A stretch of 64,000 nt of DNA. Source: Agaricus subrufescens. Its lineage: Eukaryota > Basidiomycota > Agaricomycetes > Agaricales > Agaricaceae. Under the pieces are notes generated by a model. It was not told the origin of the DNA. It was given only the letters and a program-made list of their open reading frames with translations, and made no database searches. The stretch lies in assembly GCA_029945375.1 (NCBI GenBank), contig CM057061.1, positions 434,001-498,000 of the forward strand. Reading direction: 5' to 3'. Both the position numbers and the translations under genes were made by a program. Positions 1 through 10,335 of this stretch are shown here, in pieces; position 1 is the stretch's first letter, and the number at the start of each line of letters is the position of its first letter.

Positions 1-2030
1 TCTGGAGATAGAAGAGCTCTTGAAGGTCCCAGTGTTCAAGCACTCGTTGTCACTGCAATCATACACTTATAGTGACGCTTCCGAGCAACATTTCTATGAC
101 CTACTACGGTGAGTCTGTGGATCACTAGTATTTTGTACAAAGGACCGAAGTACAGCTGTATCTAGAGACATGGAAGACATTTCAAACGAACGTCCAGTGG
201 CGGTCATAATCACAAGGCCTCCAGAAATCATAGCTTGCTTGAAAATCCGTATCACCGGCAAGGACGTTTATGTCGTATTTGATTCCCACCCCCGTCCTAG
301 CCATCCAGACGGTTTGGGATTCATCATCAATCCCAATATTGAGATTGCAGCTTCTTACTTGAGTCAACTCCTCTCATTTGATGGGAATCTTCTTCGCGAC
401 TCTTCGTTGCAATGGCAGACCCAATTATTAGGACATTCATCCGGACATATCTTACTTCCCCTTGAAGAAGAAACGTCTATGGCGGAAATGCTCCTTGAAT
501 CTAGCTTGGCCCTTCTCTCCGCCTATGCGGACGTCGCCAAGGAGAAAGCCCAGGCGGTAGAGTTGCGTCAGAAAGTAGATGAACTTGAGAGGCAGAAGCG
601 ACTTATGGAAGATAAAGTACGCAAGCTTGAACAAGGTCGACGTGACTCCCTCGAACGCACCAAAGAGTCGCCTGGTTCTCGTGGCGGGTACATTGATCGA
701 CCTAGTTGGTTCTCACCTTTTGTTTCCGCTCCCTCATCTTCCAATTCTATATGCCGACCGCCTAAAGATAAAGGTAAAAGACCCGTTAATCAGGTCAATT
801 ACGACCTCGCATTCGGGACTCAGACTCAGGCACCCGGCCCAAAATATACATATACGCCTCCTACCCAAAGTCGTGATAAACCGACGCAGACTCGACTACC
901 CGTCCCAAAACATACATATCTGCCTCCTGCCCAAAACCGTGACAAGCCAACGTTTGAACGTTCCGCCCCTGGCGGGTTCCCAAATGACAAGACGACATCA
1001 ACCTTTCATAGCGATCTTGCAGTGGCTATGGAGTGTCAAAGAGCGTTCGAAGCTGAGGATCGTCAGCTGGCAAGGCAGAGAGATACGCTTTTGAGGACAA
1101 CACCGAATACGTTTCAATGTGCGATTTGCCTGGAGGATTACGCTGAAGATTCTATTGCCCATGTTGACGGATGTAACCATCTTTTTTGTCGAGAGTGTCT
1201 TCGGGACTACACCAAATCTAAAGTAGGAGAAAGGCGGTTCCCTATTCTATGCCCTGTCTGTGTGACTGACAAGGACACACGGGATCCTGGAGGTAAGTAG
1301 GAACCTCGTTACCTCGAAACTACCTGACGATTAAAATGCAGTTATAAATGATGAAACCATTCGACACATTGGTATCTCGAACGAAGAGTATGCAATCTTC
1401 GAGGAGTTGCAAATGACCTCTTTTTGTATACCACTGCACTGTCGCCGGTAGGTCCCTTTAATTTTATCGAGCGCATTTTTGATACGCGGATTATTAGATG
1501 TCAACAGACAATGTTTGTTGATCGTCAAGAGGTACAAGAGGCCGAGACAATATCATGTCCTCTGGGATGTGGATATGTCTGGTGTAAAGCCTGTCAGCAA
1601 GAAGTTGAGGCTGGTGGGCCGCAACACTCCTGTGATGGGTCGTCGGAGCTTCGCCACTTGATGCAACAGCGCGGATGGAAAAATTGCCCTGGTAATCGTA
1701 TAGACTGAGAACTACTTTCGACATGTGTTCACTTTTTTGTGCAGGATGCCAAACACCGATACAAAGATCGGAAGGTTGTAATCGTATGACGGTCCGTAAT
1801 TTCTACTCTCTCGATAAGCCAAGTGATCATCTGAATTCTTTCCATCTAGTGTATTACCCCGTCATGTAACACGTACGCATTGCTACCTGAACCTGTGTTT
1901 CGAATTTTACTAAGGCATATCTAGGCAATTTTGTTACATCGACGGCGCCATGATCATCAAAGGGGGGACTCCCGAAGAAATTAACAATGCAATTAGGAGG
2001 CATTACTCGGGGTGTACTTATAGTGGATGA
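1..2030 (+). CDS. RBR-type E3 ubiquitin ligase, copy 1 (5' end outside window)
   Basis: This RING1-IBR-RING2 ligase would move ubiquitin from an E2 through a RING2 cysteine to a substrate. The exons I read are <1-108, 166-1292, 1342-1447, 1498-1691, 1745-1791, 1850-1872 and 1925-2030. The ATG at 170 lies inside the second visible exon and is not the start, because the upstream exon splices in frame (CTA CG|A GAC ATG). Order of parts: the end of an N-terminal protease-like domain containing FDSHPRPSHPDG, a coiled coil near VDELERQKRLMEDKVRKLEQ, a Pro-rich linker, RING1 (CAIC..CNHLFCREC..CPVC), IBR (CPLGCGYVWCKAC) and RING2 (NCPGCQTP..GCNRM). It is a close paralog of the gene at 4035-6519. Two differences stand out: RING2 has GCNRM where copy 2 has GCNHM, and the first IBR cysteine pair is one residue closer. 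The frame is open throughout the visible part. I cannot tell whether the protein is active. Confidence 0.85.
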
Positions 2031-2336
2031 TTGGATGACTTGCCGCAGAGCTAGATTCTCGATTCTAAAATTCTAAACCACTTGAAAGGAAATGTTTTGT
2101 ATGGCGGAACAATCCGTTGCCCATCTCAAGCCTTGCCATCAGCTGATCTTGAAACCGATTGTCTTCTAAACTTCGAATCTAGAAGAGGCCCTTCTAGATT
2201 TTCAGATGCTGCAAACTTGGGTTTGCATTTAAGGCATGATCTGCGGTTTCTGATAATTCATATGAGTTGTCGGAACCCGAAACTCATTAAGGTTTACAAC
2301 GAATTCAAGATCTCTAAATCTTACCGTAAGCCATCC
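2031..2336. other. Extra segment of unknown origin inside duplication unit 1
   Basis: Unit 2 passes directly from the RBR stop codon (6519) into sequence that resumes in unit 1 at about 2337 (agaagaggtgctgtag). Unit 1 therefore carries about 300 additional bases here. They contain an 86-codon open frame (2082-2342) that resembles nothing I recognise. I saw no terminal inverted repeats or target-site duplication. The alternative is that unit 2 lost this stretch. Confidence 0.5.
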
Positions 2337-3175
2337 AGTTAGAAGAGGTGCTGTAGAATGTACCATCGAAATGTAGAGCTATTTTTGGAAGGGCACTAGG
2401 CGGTGCTGTGAATCTAGACGGAGAACTCACACGTTTCCTGCGCATAGCACACTTGGCCTGCATTCTGTCTCTTCGTGCCCCATATGAACAGATGCCTGAT
2501 AAGCCACTCGTTTGGGGCACTTTCAATGGCAGAACAAAAACAAATACATCAATTTTCAGTCAGCACGTAATTGCAATGACGATATTCTTCCAGTGATCGG
2601 GTTTGAACCCGACTTACTTGATTTCCAACATTTACGTGCACGATCTCCGCAGCAAACTTCCCAGATATCTGGCCGTATCCTTGAGCAGGACTCAAGGCAC
2701 CCATCTCATTAGGACAAGCGATGATCTGCCCACGCCATTTCCCCTCCGCTGGCGTTCCAAGTCTTCGAGCATACCCGGATGATCTGGGCCCCTGTTCGTA
2801 AACACATGCGTAGTTCCAGCGTTTAAAAGCGTCCCAAGGAAGACAGATGACGCGATACACATGGCACTGGGATGGGACTTTAGGAGGTCGTCTGCGGAAG
2901 TTATCCCAATTTCTCCGTCGAAAGGCAATGGTTCTCGTTCCCCGTGCTCTGCGCAACCCAGCAACTTCCCACTCTCACACGTCGATCAACGCTTCTCGTT
3001 GTATGACACAGCCGTACCTGGAAAGACAACGACGGTGAAACATCGAGTACCTATGGCGGCGAAGATGCTTCTCTATCGTCTGCGGCGTCGATATTATCTG
3101 GAAGAAGCTTCAGCAGCCGCAAAATCGTCATACATTTTGATATAATCATGGAATACGAGGACCCATATCGGAAAA
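2337..3175 (+). pseudogene. Truncated, decayed copy of the PB1/ZZ gene 5' end
   Basis: This corresponds to the promoter, exon 1 and start of exon 2 of the gene at 6679-10244. The intron that works in unit 2 is destroyed here. The donor after AAG reads GC at 2925-2926 instead of GT, and the acceptor reads cac at 2978-2980 instead of cag. An insertion of about 320 bases (2592-2910) splits the PB1 exon. Two deletions, of 8 and roughly 48 bases, fall near 3030-3055. Similarity stops at about 3175, so no zinc finger remains. The frame cannot encode a PB1 domain. Confidence 0.8.
2592..2910 (-). pseudogene. Fragment of a thiamine-diphosphate-dependent (acetolactate synthase-like) enzyme gene
   Basis: The reverse strand reads like the N-terminal pyrimidine-binding part of fungal TPP enzymes of the IlvB type. 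One frame gives SSVFLGTLLNAGTTHVF followed by PDHPGMLEDL. After a frameshift near 2735-2760, another frame gives IIACPNEMGALSPAQGYGQ and EIVHVNVGNQ, followed by a donor-like GTAAGT. The PNEM..A.GY pattern is characteristic of the family. The fragment is absent from the paralogous place in unit 2 (about 6776), so it was inserted into the decaying PB1/ZZ copy. No full-length parent gene lies in this window. Confidence 0.7.
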
Positions 3176-4034
3176 ATCCATTGCATAGAATTTGCATGGA
3201 AATGCATTGACAAGCATTAGAGGGCTAAAACGGTTAATCCTAACTATCATGTGGTGGTATGTGGTGGTGTCAACTACACTAGCTTGACCGTCCAGGATTT
3301 CGTTTCAGCCAGCGATGCTCAAGTGCTGTGCTCACTCTAGTTGGTTTCTCCAGATCTCAACGAGGGCTTTATCAGTACTGCTCTTTCCATCTCCACCGCC
3401 TCCGCTCAAGCCAAAGTCGCTGCAACAATCTTTATAGGTGACCTGTGCCACATCCGGAGACAGTGTGGTGGGCCTGGATGTCGTTCAGCTGGCACCTGCT
3501 GAATTATCAATTACCACTATTCCCGGTGTCTCTATATCAACGAGGGAGGTCTGAGCAAAAGAGAAGGCAAAGTTCTGGCAGTAGATATCCTATTTGTCCA
3601 ATCATCATCGCTGCTAAGCTTAATTTGAGTTCAATTGGCAATTTAAGCTTCCGGCGGTGGTGTTCTTTTTTAACAATGCTGTATCCTCGTTAAAGAACCT
3701 CAAATGCAATTGTTCAGTCTTCTGACGCTTACTGCGGAATCCTTGAAGCTTGAAGAGCCGATAGTGACGTTGCGTCCATCTTGTTCGATGACTAAATGCG
3801 GATATCAGCTGGAAAGTTCCTGCAAGTACCTGTCACGGGTAGAGTTCGCTTAACCTTCGCATCGTGGCTGTAGCACCCCATCCCGCAGCAAAGAATATTC
3901 TCCTCGTGGCGAGAACAAGATAGCGGGACAATCTGGGGACAATGCTGTAGAAGTCTAGTACAAATAAGAGACATCAAAAGTAGGTGCATGTTAATCAGAA
4001 ACACACCTGTCGCCCATACCGCTATCGGCCAATT
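3176..4034. other. Gene-poor spacer, possible relic of an unidentified gene
   Basis: No intact gene is evident between the end of duplication unit 1 and the start of RBR copy 2. Plus-strand frames between about 3280 and 3800 give broken protein-like runs such as LTVQDFVSASDAQVL, ISTALSISTASAQAKV and GDSVVGLDVVQLAPAEL, with stops and frame changes between them. This suggests a decayed coding region, but I cannot name a family. The last 150 bases should hold the promoter of RBR copy 2. Confidence 0.35.
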
Positions 4035-6519
4035 ATGAGCACCTTTGCTTTACGCAAAAAGGGTTCCTCCAAGTCTCCCTCCTCCTCTAAATCATCTGCT
4101 TACAAAGAGCGGACGAACGAGGATCCCAACAGGGTAGACAATCTTGACTTGGATGGTATACTAGACCGGATATGCGATGACAGACAAGCCATCGTGACTC
4201 TAAAAGGATCTAGTCAATATGGCGACAAACTAGGTAATCGTGTCAGCGCGTCCACTTGCGGCCTCGCAACATTAAACTTCGCGCGCGTGGCTTTCAAACT
4301 CGAGGTTGATGAAGGAATGCAAGGTATGGATCTTCTAGCGGAACTATTGTCTCACAGGGCAGCCGAGGTGTGTACTTGAATCCCACTGGACGTTGCGCCA
4401 CTCATCTTGCTTTCAGGAAATTACATCAATTTGCGATTATTGGAAGAGTGACTATCATCTGGAGATAGAAGAGCTCCTAAAGGTCCCAGTGTTCAAGCAG
4501 TCTTTGTCACTGCAATCATACACTTATAGTGACGCTTCTGAACAACATTTCTACGACCTGCTACGGTGAGTTTGTGGACCATCAATATTTTGTACAAAGA
4601 ACTGAAGCACAATTGAATCCAGAGACATGGAAGACGTCTCAAATGAACGTTCAGTGGCGGTCATAATCACGAGGCCTCCAGAAATCATAGCTTGCTTGAA
4701 AATCCGTATCACCGGCAAGGACGTTTATGTCGTATTCGATTCTCATCCCCGTCCTAGCCATCCAGACGGTTTGGGATTCATCATCAATCCCAGTATTGAG
4801 ATGGCAGCTTCTTACTTGAGCCAACTCCTCTCATTCGACAAGAATCTTCTTCTCGACTCTTCATTACAATGGCAGGCTCAATTATTAGGACATTCATCCG
4901 GACATATCTTACTTCCCCTTGAAGAAGAAACGTCTATGACGGAAGTGCTCCTTGAGTCTAGCTTGGCCCTTCTCTCCGCCTATGCGGACGTCGCCAAGGA
5001 GAAGGCATACGCAGTGGAGTTGCACCAGAAAATAGATGAACTTGAGAGGCAAAATCGATTCATGGAAGATAAAGTCCGCAAGCTTGAACAAGTTCGGCGC
5101 GACTCCGAACGCACCAAAGAGTCTCGTGGCTGGAACAGTGATCGACTTAGTTGGTTCTCACCTTTCATTTCTACCCCCTCTTCTTCCCAATCTATCCGTC
5201 GTCCGCCTTCCCGTGGCGAGGGTCAGACAGACGACTGGCAGACTGTTAAAAGAAAAGATAAGGGTAAAGCACCCAGTGATTCGGCCAGTCACGCCGGCTT
5301 CGCAATTTGGAATCAGGCACCCAGCCCCAAGGACAAATCACCGCCTCCTGCTCAAAACTATGATAAACCGACACAGACTCGGGTACCTCTCCCAAAGCAT
5401 ACATATCTCCCTCCTGCTCAAAACCGTGACAAGCCAACGTTTGAACATTCTGTCCCTGGCGGATTCCCGGATGACGAGACTATGTCGACCTTTGATAGCG
5501 ACCTTGCAATGGCTATAGAATGTCAAAGAGCGTTCGAAGCTGAGGATCGCCAGCTGGCAAAGCAGAGAGATATGCTTTCAAAGTTGGTACCGAGTACCTT
5601 TCAATGTGCAATATGCTTGGATGATCACGCGGAAGATTCTATTGCTCGTGTTCACGGATGTAATCATCCCTTTTGTCGGGAGTGCCTTCGGGACTACACC
5701 AAATCTAAAGTAGGAGAAAGGCGATTTCCTATTCTATGCCCTGTCTGCCTGACTGACAAAGACAAACGGGATCCTGGAGGTAACCGGCAGTCCGTTATCG
5801 AGAAAGTATCTGACAGTTAAAACGCAGTTGTAAATGATGATACCGTTCAACATATTGGTATTTCAAACGAAGACTATGAAATCTTCGAGGAACTGCAAAT
5901 TACCTCCTTTTGTATACCACTACACTGTCGTCGGTAAGTCTTTTAAATGTGGATGAGCGTACCTCTTATGTGTGGATCAGATGCCAACAGACGATGTTTG
6001 TTGATCGTCAAGAGGTACAAGAGGCCAAGATAATATCATGTCCTTGGCCGGGATGTAGATATGTCTGGTGTAAAGCTTGTCAACAGGAAGTCGAGGCTGA
6101 TGGACCGCAACACTCTTGTGATGGGTCATCGGAGCTTCGTCACTTGATGCAACAGCATGGATGGAAAAATTGCCCTGGTAATGGTATAAACTGAGCACTT
6201 TTGACTTGTACTCACTTTCTTGTATAGGATGCGAAACACCGGTACAGAAGTCGGAAGGCTGCAATCATATGACGGTTCGTAACCCTTGTTTATTCTACAA
6301 GACAAGTATTGACTTGGATACTATCTATTTAGTGTATTACCCCGTCATGTAACACGTAAGCACTGCTACCTGGGCCTTTGTTTTAGGCTTTACTAAGGCA
6401 TATCCAGACATTTTTGCTATATCGAGGGCGGCCTGATCATCAAAGGGGGGACTCGCAAGGAAATTGAGGATGCGATTAAGAGTCACTACTCGGGTTGCAC
6501 ACTATTTGATTACAATTAG
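4035..6519 (+). CDS. RBR-type E3 ubiquitin ligase with N-terminal cysteine-protease-like domain, copy 2
   Basis: The predicted protein is 707 residues from eight exons: 4035-4367, 4417-4565, 4623-5779, 5828-5933, 5981-6177, 6228-6274, 6333-6355 and 6408-6519. The sum is divisible by three and every border is GT..AG. Residues about 60-230 look like a papain-type fold. A conserved-looking SASTCGLATLN places Cys75 at a helix start, and VVFDSHPRPSHP places His202 after a strand. A coiled coil follows (residues about 290-330), then a Pro/Ser linker, RING1 (CAIC..CNHPFCREC..CPVC), IBR (CPWPGCRYVWCKAC) and RING2 (NCPGC..GCNHMTC). The cysteine of GCNHM (codon 6260-6262) is the expected ubiquitin-accepting residue. 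RBR ligase activity follows from the family. The protease-like part is my inference. The PB1/ZZ gene starts 160 bases downstream on the same strand. Confidence 0.88.
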
Positions 6520-7080
6520 AAGAGGCGCTGTAGTTGTAGAGTGTACCAGCGAAAAATGGAGCTATTTTTGGACAGGAGGACAGTAGGCAGTGCTGCGGAT
6601 CTGGATGGAGAACTCACATGTCTTCGAGTGTCTCCCGCGCATAGCATACTTAGCCTCCATTCTGCCTCTTCGTGCCCCATGAACGGATGCCCTGATAAGC
6701 CACTCCTCGTTCGGTGCTCCTTCAACGGCAGAAACAAACGCATCAATTTCCAGTCCGCACGTAATTGCAATTACGATCTTCTCCGTCGAAAGGTACTGGT
6801 TCTTGTTCTCCGTGCTTTGCGCAACCCAGCAACTTCCCACTCTCACAGGTCGATCAATGCTTCTCGCTGTATGGCACGCCGTACCTCATCGCCTGGAAAG
6901 ACGACGATGGAGAAACATCGAACATCTCAACGGACAGCGACCTTGTTGATACCATCAAGTACCACCACGGCGGCGAGGATGCTCCTTTATCGTCGGCGGC
7001 GTCAATTTTATCCGGAAGAAGCTTCAGCAGCCGCAAAATTACCATCCATGTCGATGTAATTATGGAATACGATGGCCCAA
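4458..7080 (+). repeat. Tandem segmental duplication, unit 2
   Basis: This is the partner of 1-3175. It contains most of RBR copy 2, the short spacer and the 5' part of the intact PB1/ZZ gene. Because both genes are complete here, this unit is closer to the ancestral arrangement. Upstream of 4458 the counterpart lies outside the window, so the full repeat length is unknown. Confidence 0.85.
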
Positions 7081-10000
7081 ATCTGTCTGATACGTCCTCT
7101 CTCGCTAGTTTCGACGACTTCAGAGGCCGCAACACGAGCCAGCATTCATTCTCTATCGCCTTGCCGCAAGCTGAGCCAGATGACGATTCCGTCACTGTGA
7201 GTTCTAAGGACTTCGGCTCCAACTCGATACGACCCACATCTTCTTCCCGACAACATCAATCTTTGGACCACGATTACGATTCACCGAATCACCCCTATGG
7301 GAGAAGACCACTTCATGACCCACAAGAAAACGGTTCTGATAGTTTCACACTCTCAGATGGGAGTATCGACTATAATGGCGCTGCTGAACGGTACCCGGAG
7401 AATCCGTCAGCCGTATTTGAAACGTTGAAGTTCCAAGAAACACTTAGCGACGCCTCTAGCATCCACCATAATTTAGGTGGAAATGCTCGTGGTCAGGCGT
7501 GGCTGGAGCAGGAACAACAACGTGCTATTCGATCGAAATTGGGCATACTTCCTCCCTCAGAACCAGATGTCGCATCATTCTCGCTCAACGACGATTTGGA
7601 TGGCGACCTCGCGCTAGAATGCAACAATCGCGGATCGTTCTATTATACATATACTGCAAGCTCCCAGGGGTACGATGAGGGGTCATTCCATGACGTTGGG
7701 CCAAGTGAAAACGGTGGCTCTGTAAATCCGATCCGACAAAGACCGTCTTCGAGACACCTCAACTGGCTTGCATCTCAGCAACGCGAAGCTCCGAAGCCTT
7801 CGCCTTCGGTCCCGTCTTTGAATACCTACCATTCTGATCCTTTACCCAGACGCTCACCAACATCCCTGGGCGATTCGGCTGCGTATGAGGCCAAAGACCT
7901 TCCATTCGTTCCCCTTTCTGAACCACCAGAACATATTCTGACGGATTGTTCAAATTGTGGTCTCGTGCTTAATACAATTCGTTATGTGTGTGCAACTTGT
8001 GGCGAGAAGGAAACGAAACACAAGATCACCGCGAGCAAAGGCAAAACGAGAGAGCCTAACGATTCTCAAGGAAACTCACATATCCCAATGAGTTTCCTGA
8101 ACCAAGCGTCTTCATTGACTATCTCTGGCGGTCACGACTCTCCGTCTGTAACCCTGAATAATCACGGAAGTTATGAAACCCTGCCACATCCCTACTCACC
8201 CTCTCACAACTATCCTCCCCGGCCTATTCAATCTTTCCCATCCCTGAATTCATTCCCTTCCATTTTCAACTTACGGAGGGTCCAAGCATCAACTCGGTTA
8301 CCTCAAGAAGAAGTGCCGCCCATAGTCATCGGGTTCGAGTTATGTCCCGTCTGCATCGAGACTGCTGGTGTAGACCATGCTATTTTAGCAGCTGCACCTA
8401 GCCCCGTGGTGCCGTCGTCACCTGAGGATCCGCAGCAGGCTCTTCAGTGGCGTAAAGCAGCACCTAAGAAAGGACACCTTCGACATGCGTACCAAGAAAA
8501 GTTGTGGGGTCAACGCGGGTGGGAGAACGTTGGTGTGTATTTTGAGTTCGATGCTAGTTTTTTATTGGTATACTGACCCTGCGCCGCAGTTCAAGAGGAA
8601 GATTCCGTGTCAAAATGTTCCACATGTTCCGCCGTGACGTATTCACAGAGGTATAAATGCGCAGTATGCCCAAACATCACCTTGTGTCGTGCCTGTTACA
8701 GGTGATTCTTTCTATCCACCCCCTCATGGCTAATGCTCACCCTAATTGAATAGCCAAGTGCATGATATTCATCCGTCACACCCTTTCATACTCGTTCCAG
8801 ACAAACCGAAGAAATCCCTTAGCGAGCCCGACTTTATGGCGAGTCAGATTCTAGACTCTGGAGAGGAGGAACAATGTGAGTGTTTCCTCTCAAATACAGT
8901 CTCGAACAAGTGCTTATCTGTTAATCAGCCATGAAGCACCCTGGAGTACGATGTTTCAAGTACGTTTGCTCGTTTCTTATCTCAGCACGTCGCTTCTCAC
9001 AATGCGCAGTTGTATAAGGGATATCATTGGCGCCCGTTTCCATTGCGCAATATGTGCGGATGTGGATATCTGCTCCAACTGCGAGTCCGCAGGACTTCCA
9101 GGTGACTTGCATTCATCAGAAGGAGGTCACGATTCCTCGCATATACTTATCAAAGTAATTGAATTTTCGTCGATTGATACTCGCATGACTCATAATTGAT
9201 TCTCTAGATTCCTTACCCCTTGGGTACAACACAGGCTCGTATTGATCGTATCCGTATCATGCCTCACAAAGACTCACTTCTGTTCTAGGTGCAAAATGCA
9301 AGTCGGCGTGCCATTTTCCTATGGAAAGATCGAGATGCTCCTAATGCCGGTTACTCTGCGGTTGGTCCTCATCCTGAAACCGAGGCCGACAAATACGCGA
9401 GAACTATTACACAATCGCACACTTCAGGATCTACATTATTTGACTCGTCTGATAACCATCAGCTAACATGCAACAGTTGTCGTCAGGTATGGTATTTCAC
9501 TCTTTTCACCTAAGCTTACTTACGAACCACCCTTCAGGCCATTATAGGGACACGTTACCAGTGCGCACATTGCCCCTCGATACCTGCTTCTTTCAATTTC
9601 GTGAGATTTCCACCGGGTCTATCTATTTTGTCTACTGATCCACATTCCCAGTGTGAGAACTGCGAGGCCCGCTCCCATATAATCCATAACCCCATGCACA
9701 TCTTCTTCAAACTCCCTCGGCCTGTGCAGCGCCCCATTGAGTCTACGTATCCCCTTTTACCACAGCTGTGAGTGCATCGAACTATCGCTTGCTCGGAGAC
9801 CAGGGCTAAGCTCTTTTGGCAGGTATCGGGTGCCTGCTGGCGCTGGTACACATATCATCCGTCAAAACAATCCTCGAGGCGCGTATATCTATTTACTCGG
9901 CTACATTACCCATTGACACTTTATTTAATAGAGTATCTCCAATACCTTAAACACGACAGCGCGATTTGTGATCGTTGCATGGACAGAATCCACGGAAAAT

Positions 10001-10244
10001 GGTTCCGCTGCGTGTATTGCCCTAAAGACTTGTGTGAAACTTGTCAGGCTCTTGACACTCATAACGATACCCACTTCTTCGTTGTCTTCAAGTCTAATAT
10101 TGATATGAATGTCTTGAAGTGAGTGGCAAACGTTTCATCTTGACCGTTCGAGCTCTGTAGCTGATGAACTCTAGAAATTTCGTCCACCTGGATCGTCCGG
10201 AACCGCAGCAGACACCGATTCTTCCGTACCCAGTCTATCAATGA
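6679..10244 (+). CDS. PB1 domain and multiple ZZ zinc-finger protein (NBR1/p62-like architecture)
   Basis: Exon 1 (6679-6792) starts at MNGCPDKPLLVRCSF and encodes the first half of a PB1 domain. Exon 2 starts at 6849 (VDQCFSLYGTPYLIAWKDDD) and completes it with the acidic DDDGE patch typical of OPCA-type PB1 domains. After a long Ser/Pro-rich low-complexity stretch come ZZ-type modules: an imperfect one (CSNCGLVLNTIRYVCATC), then CSTCSAVTYSQRYKCAVC, CFNCIRDIIGARFHCAIC, CNSCRQAIIGTRYQCAHC and CDRCMDRIHGKWFRCVYC. The last exon begins at 10173-10175 and ends PILPYPVYQ, stop at 10242-10244. PB1 plus serial ZZ fingers is the layout of selective-autophagy receptors such as NBR1. I see no FW (four-tryptophan) domain or clear LIR, so a receptor role is only a suggestion. 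The spurious ATG at 6765 lies inside the PB1 region. Confidence 0.82.
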
Positions 10245-10335
10245 TTTTAATATTTGTATTAACACGGGACAATGCAGACACCATTTTAAATACCATGGCG
10301 GATCTTCAGATCTAAAGTAAAATGGAAGCAACGAA

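Larger units (their letters stand above)
1..3175 (+). repeat. Tandem segmental duplication, unit 1
   Basis: Base 1 of the window matches base 4458, and similarity runs through the RBR gene into the 5' part of the PB1/ZZ gene. It ends near 3175, where the unit 2 counterpart is near 7080. Similarity is interrupted in unit 1 by two extra segments (about 2031-2336 and 2592-2910) and by small deletions near 3030-3055. Copies were compared by eye, with no percentage calculated. The left end lies outside the window. Confidence 0.85.

Noticed and set aside
2596..2611. Palindrome cgggttt/gaacccg resembling a tRNA T arm
   Set aside because: The loop would be too small and no other tRNA arms are nearby. 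On the minus strand it directly follows the TPP-enzyme exon and its donor-like site, so it is probably intron sequence.
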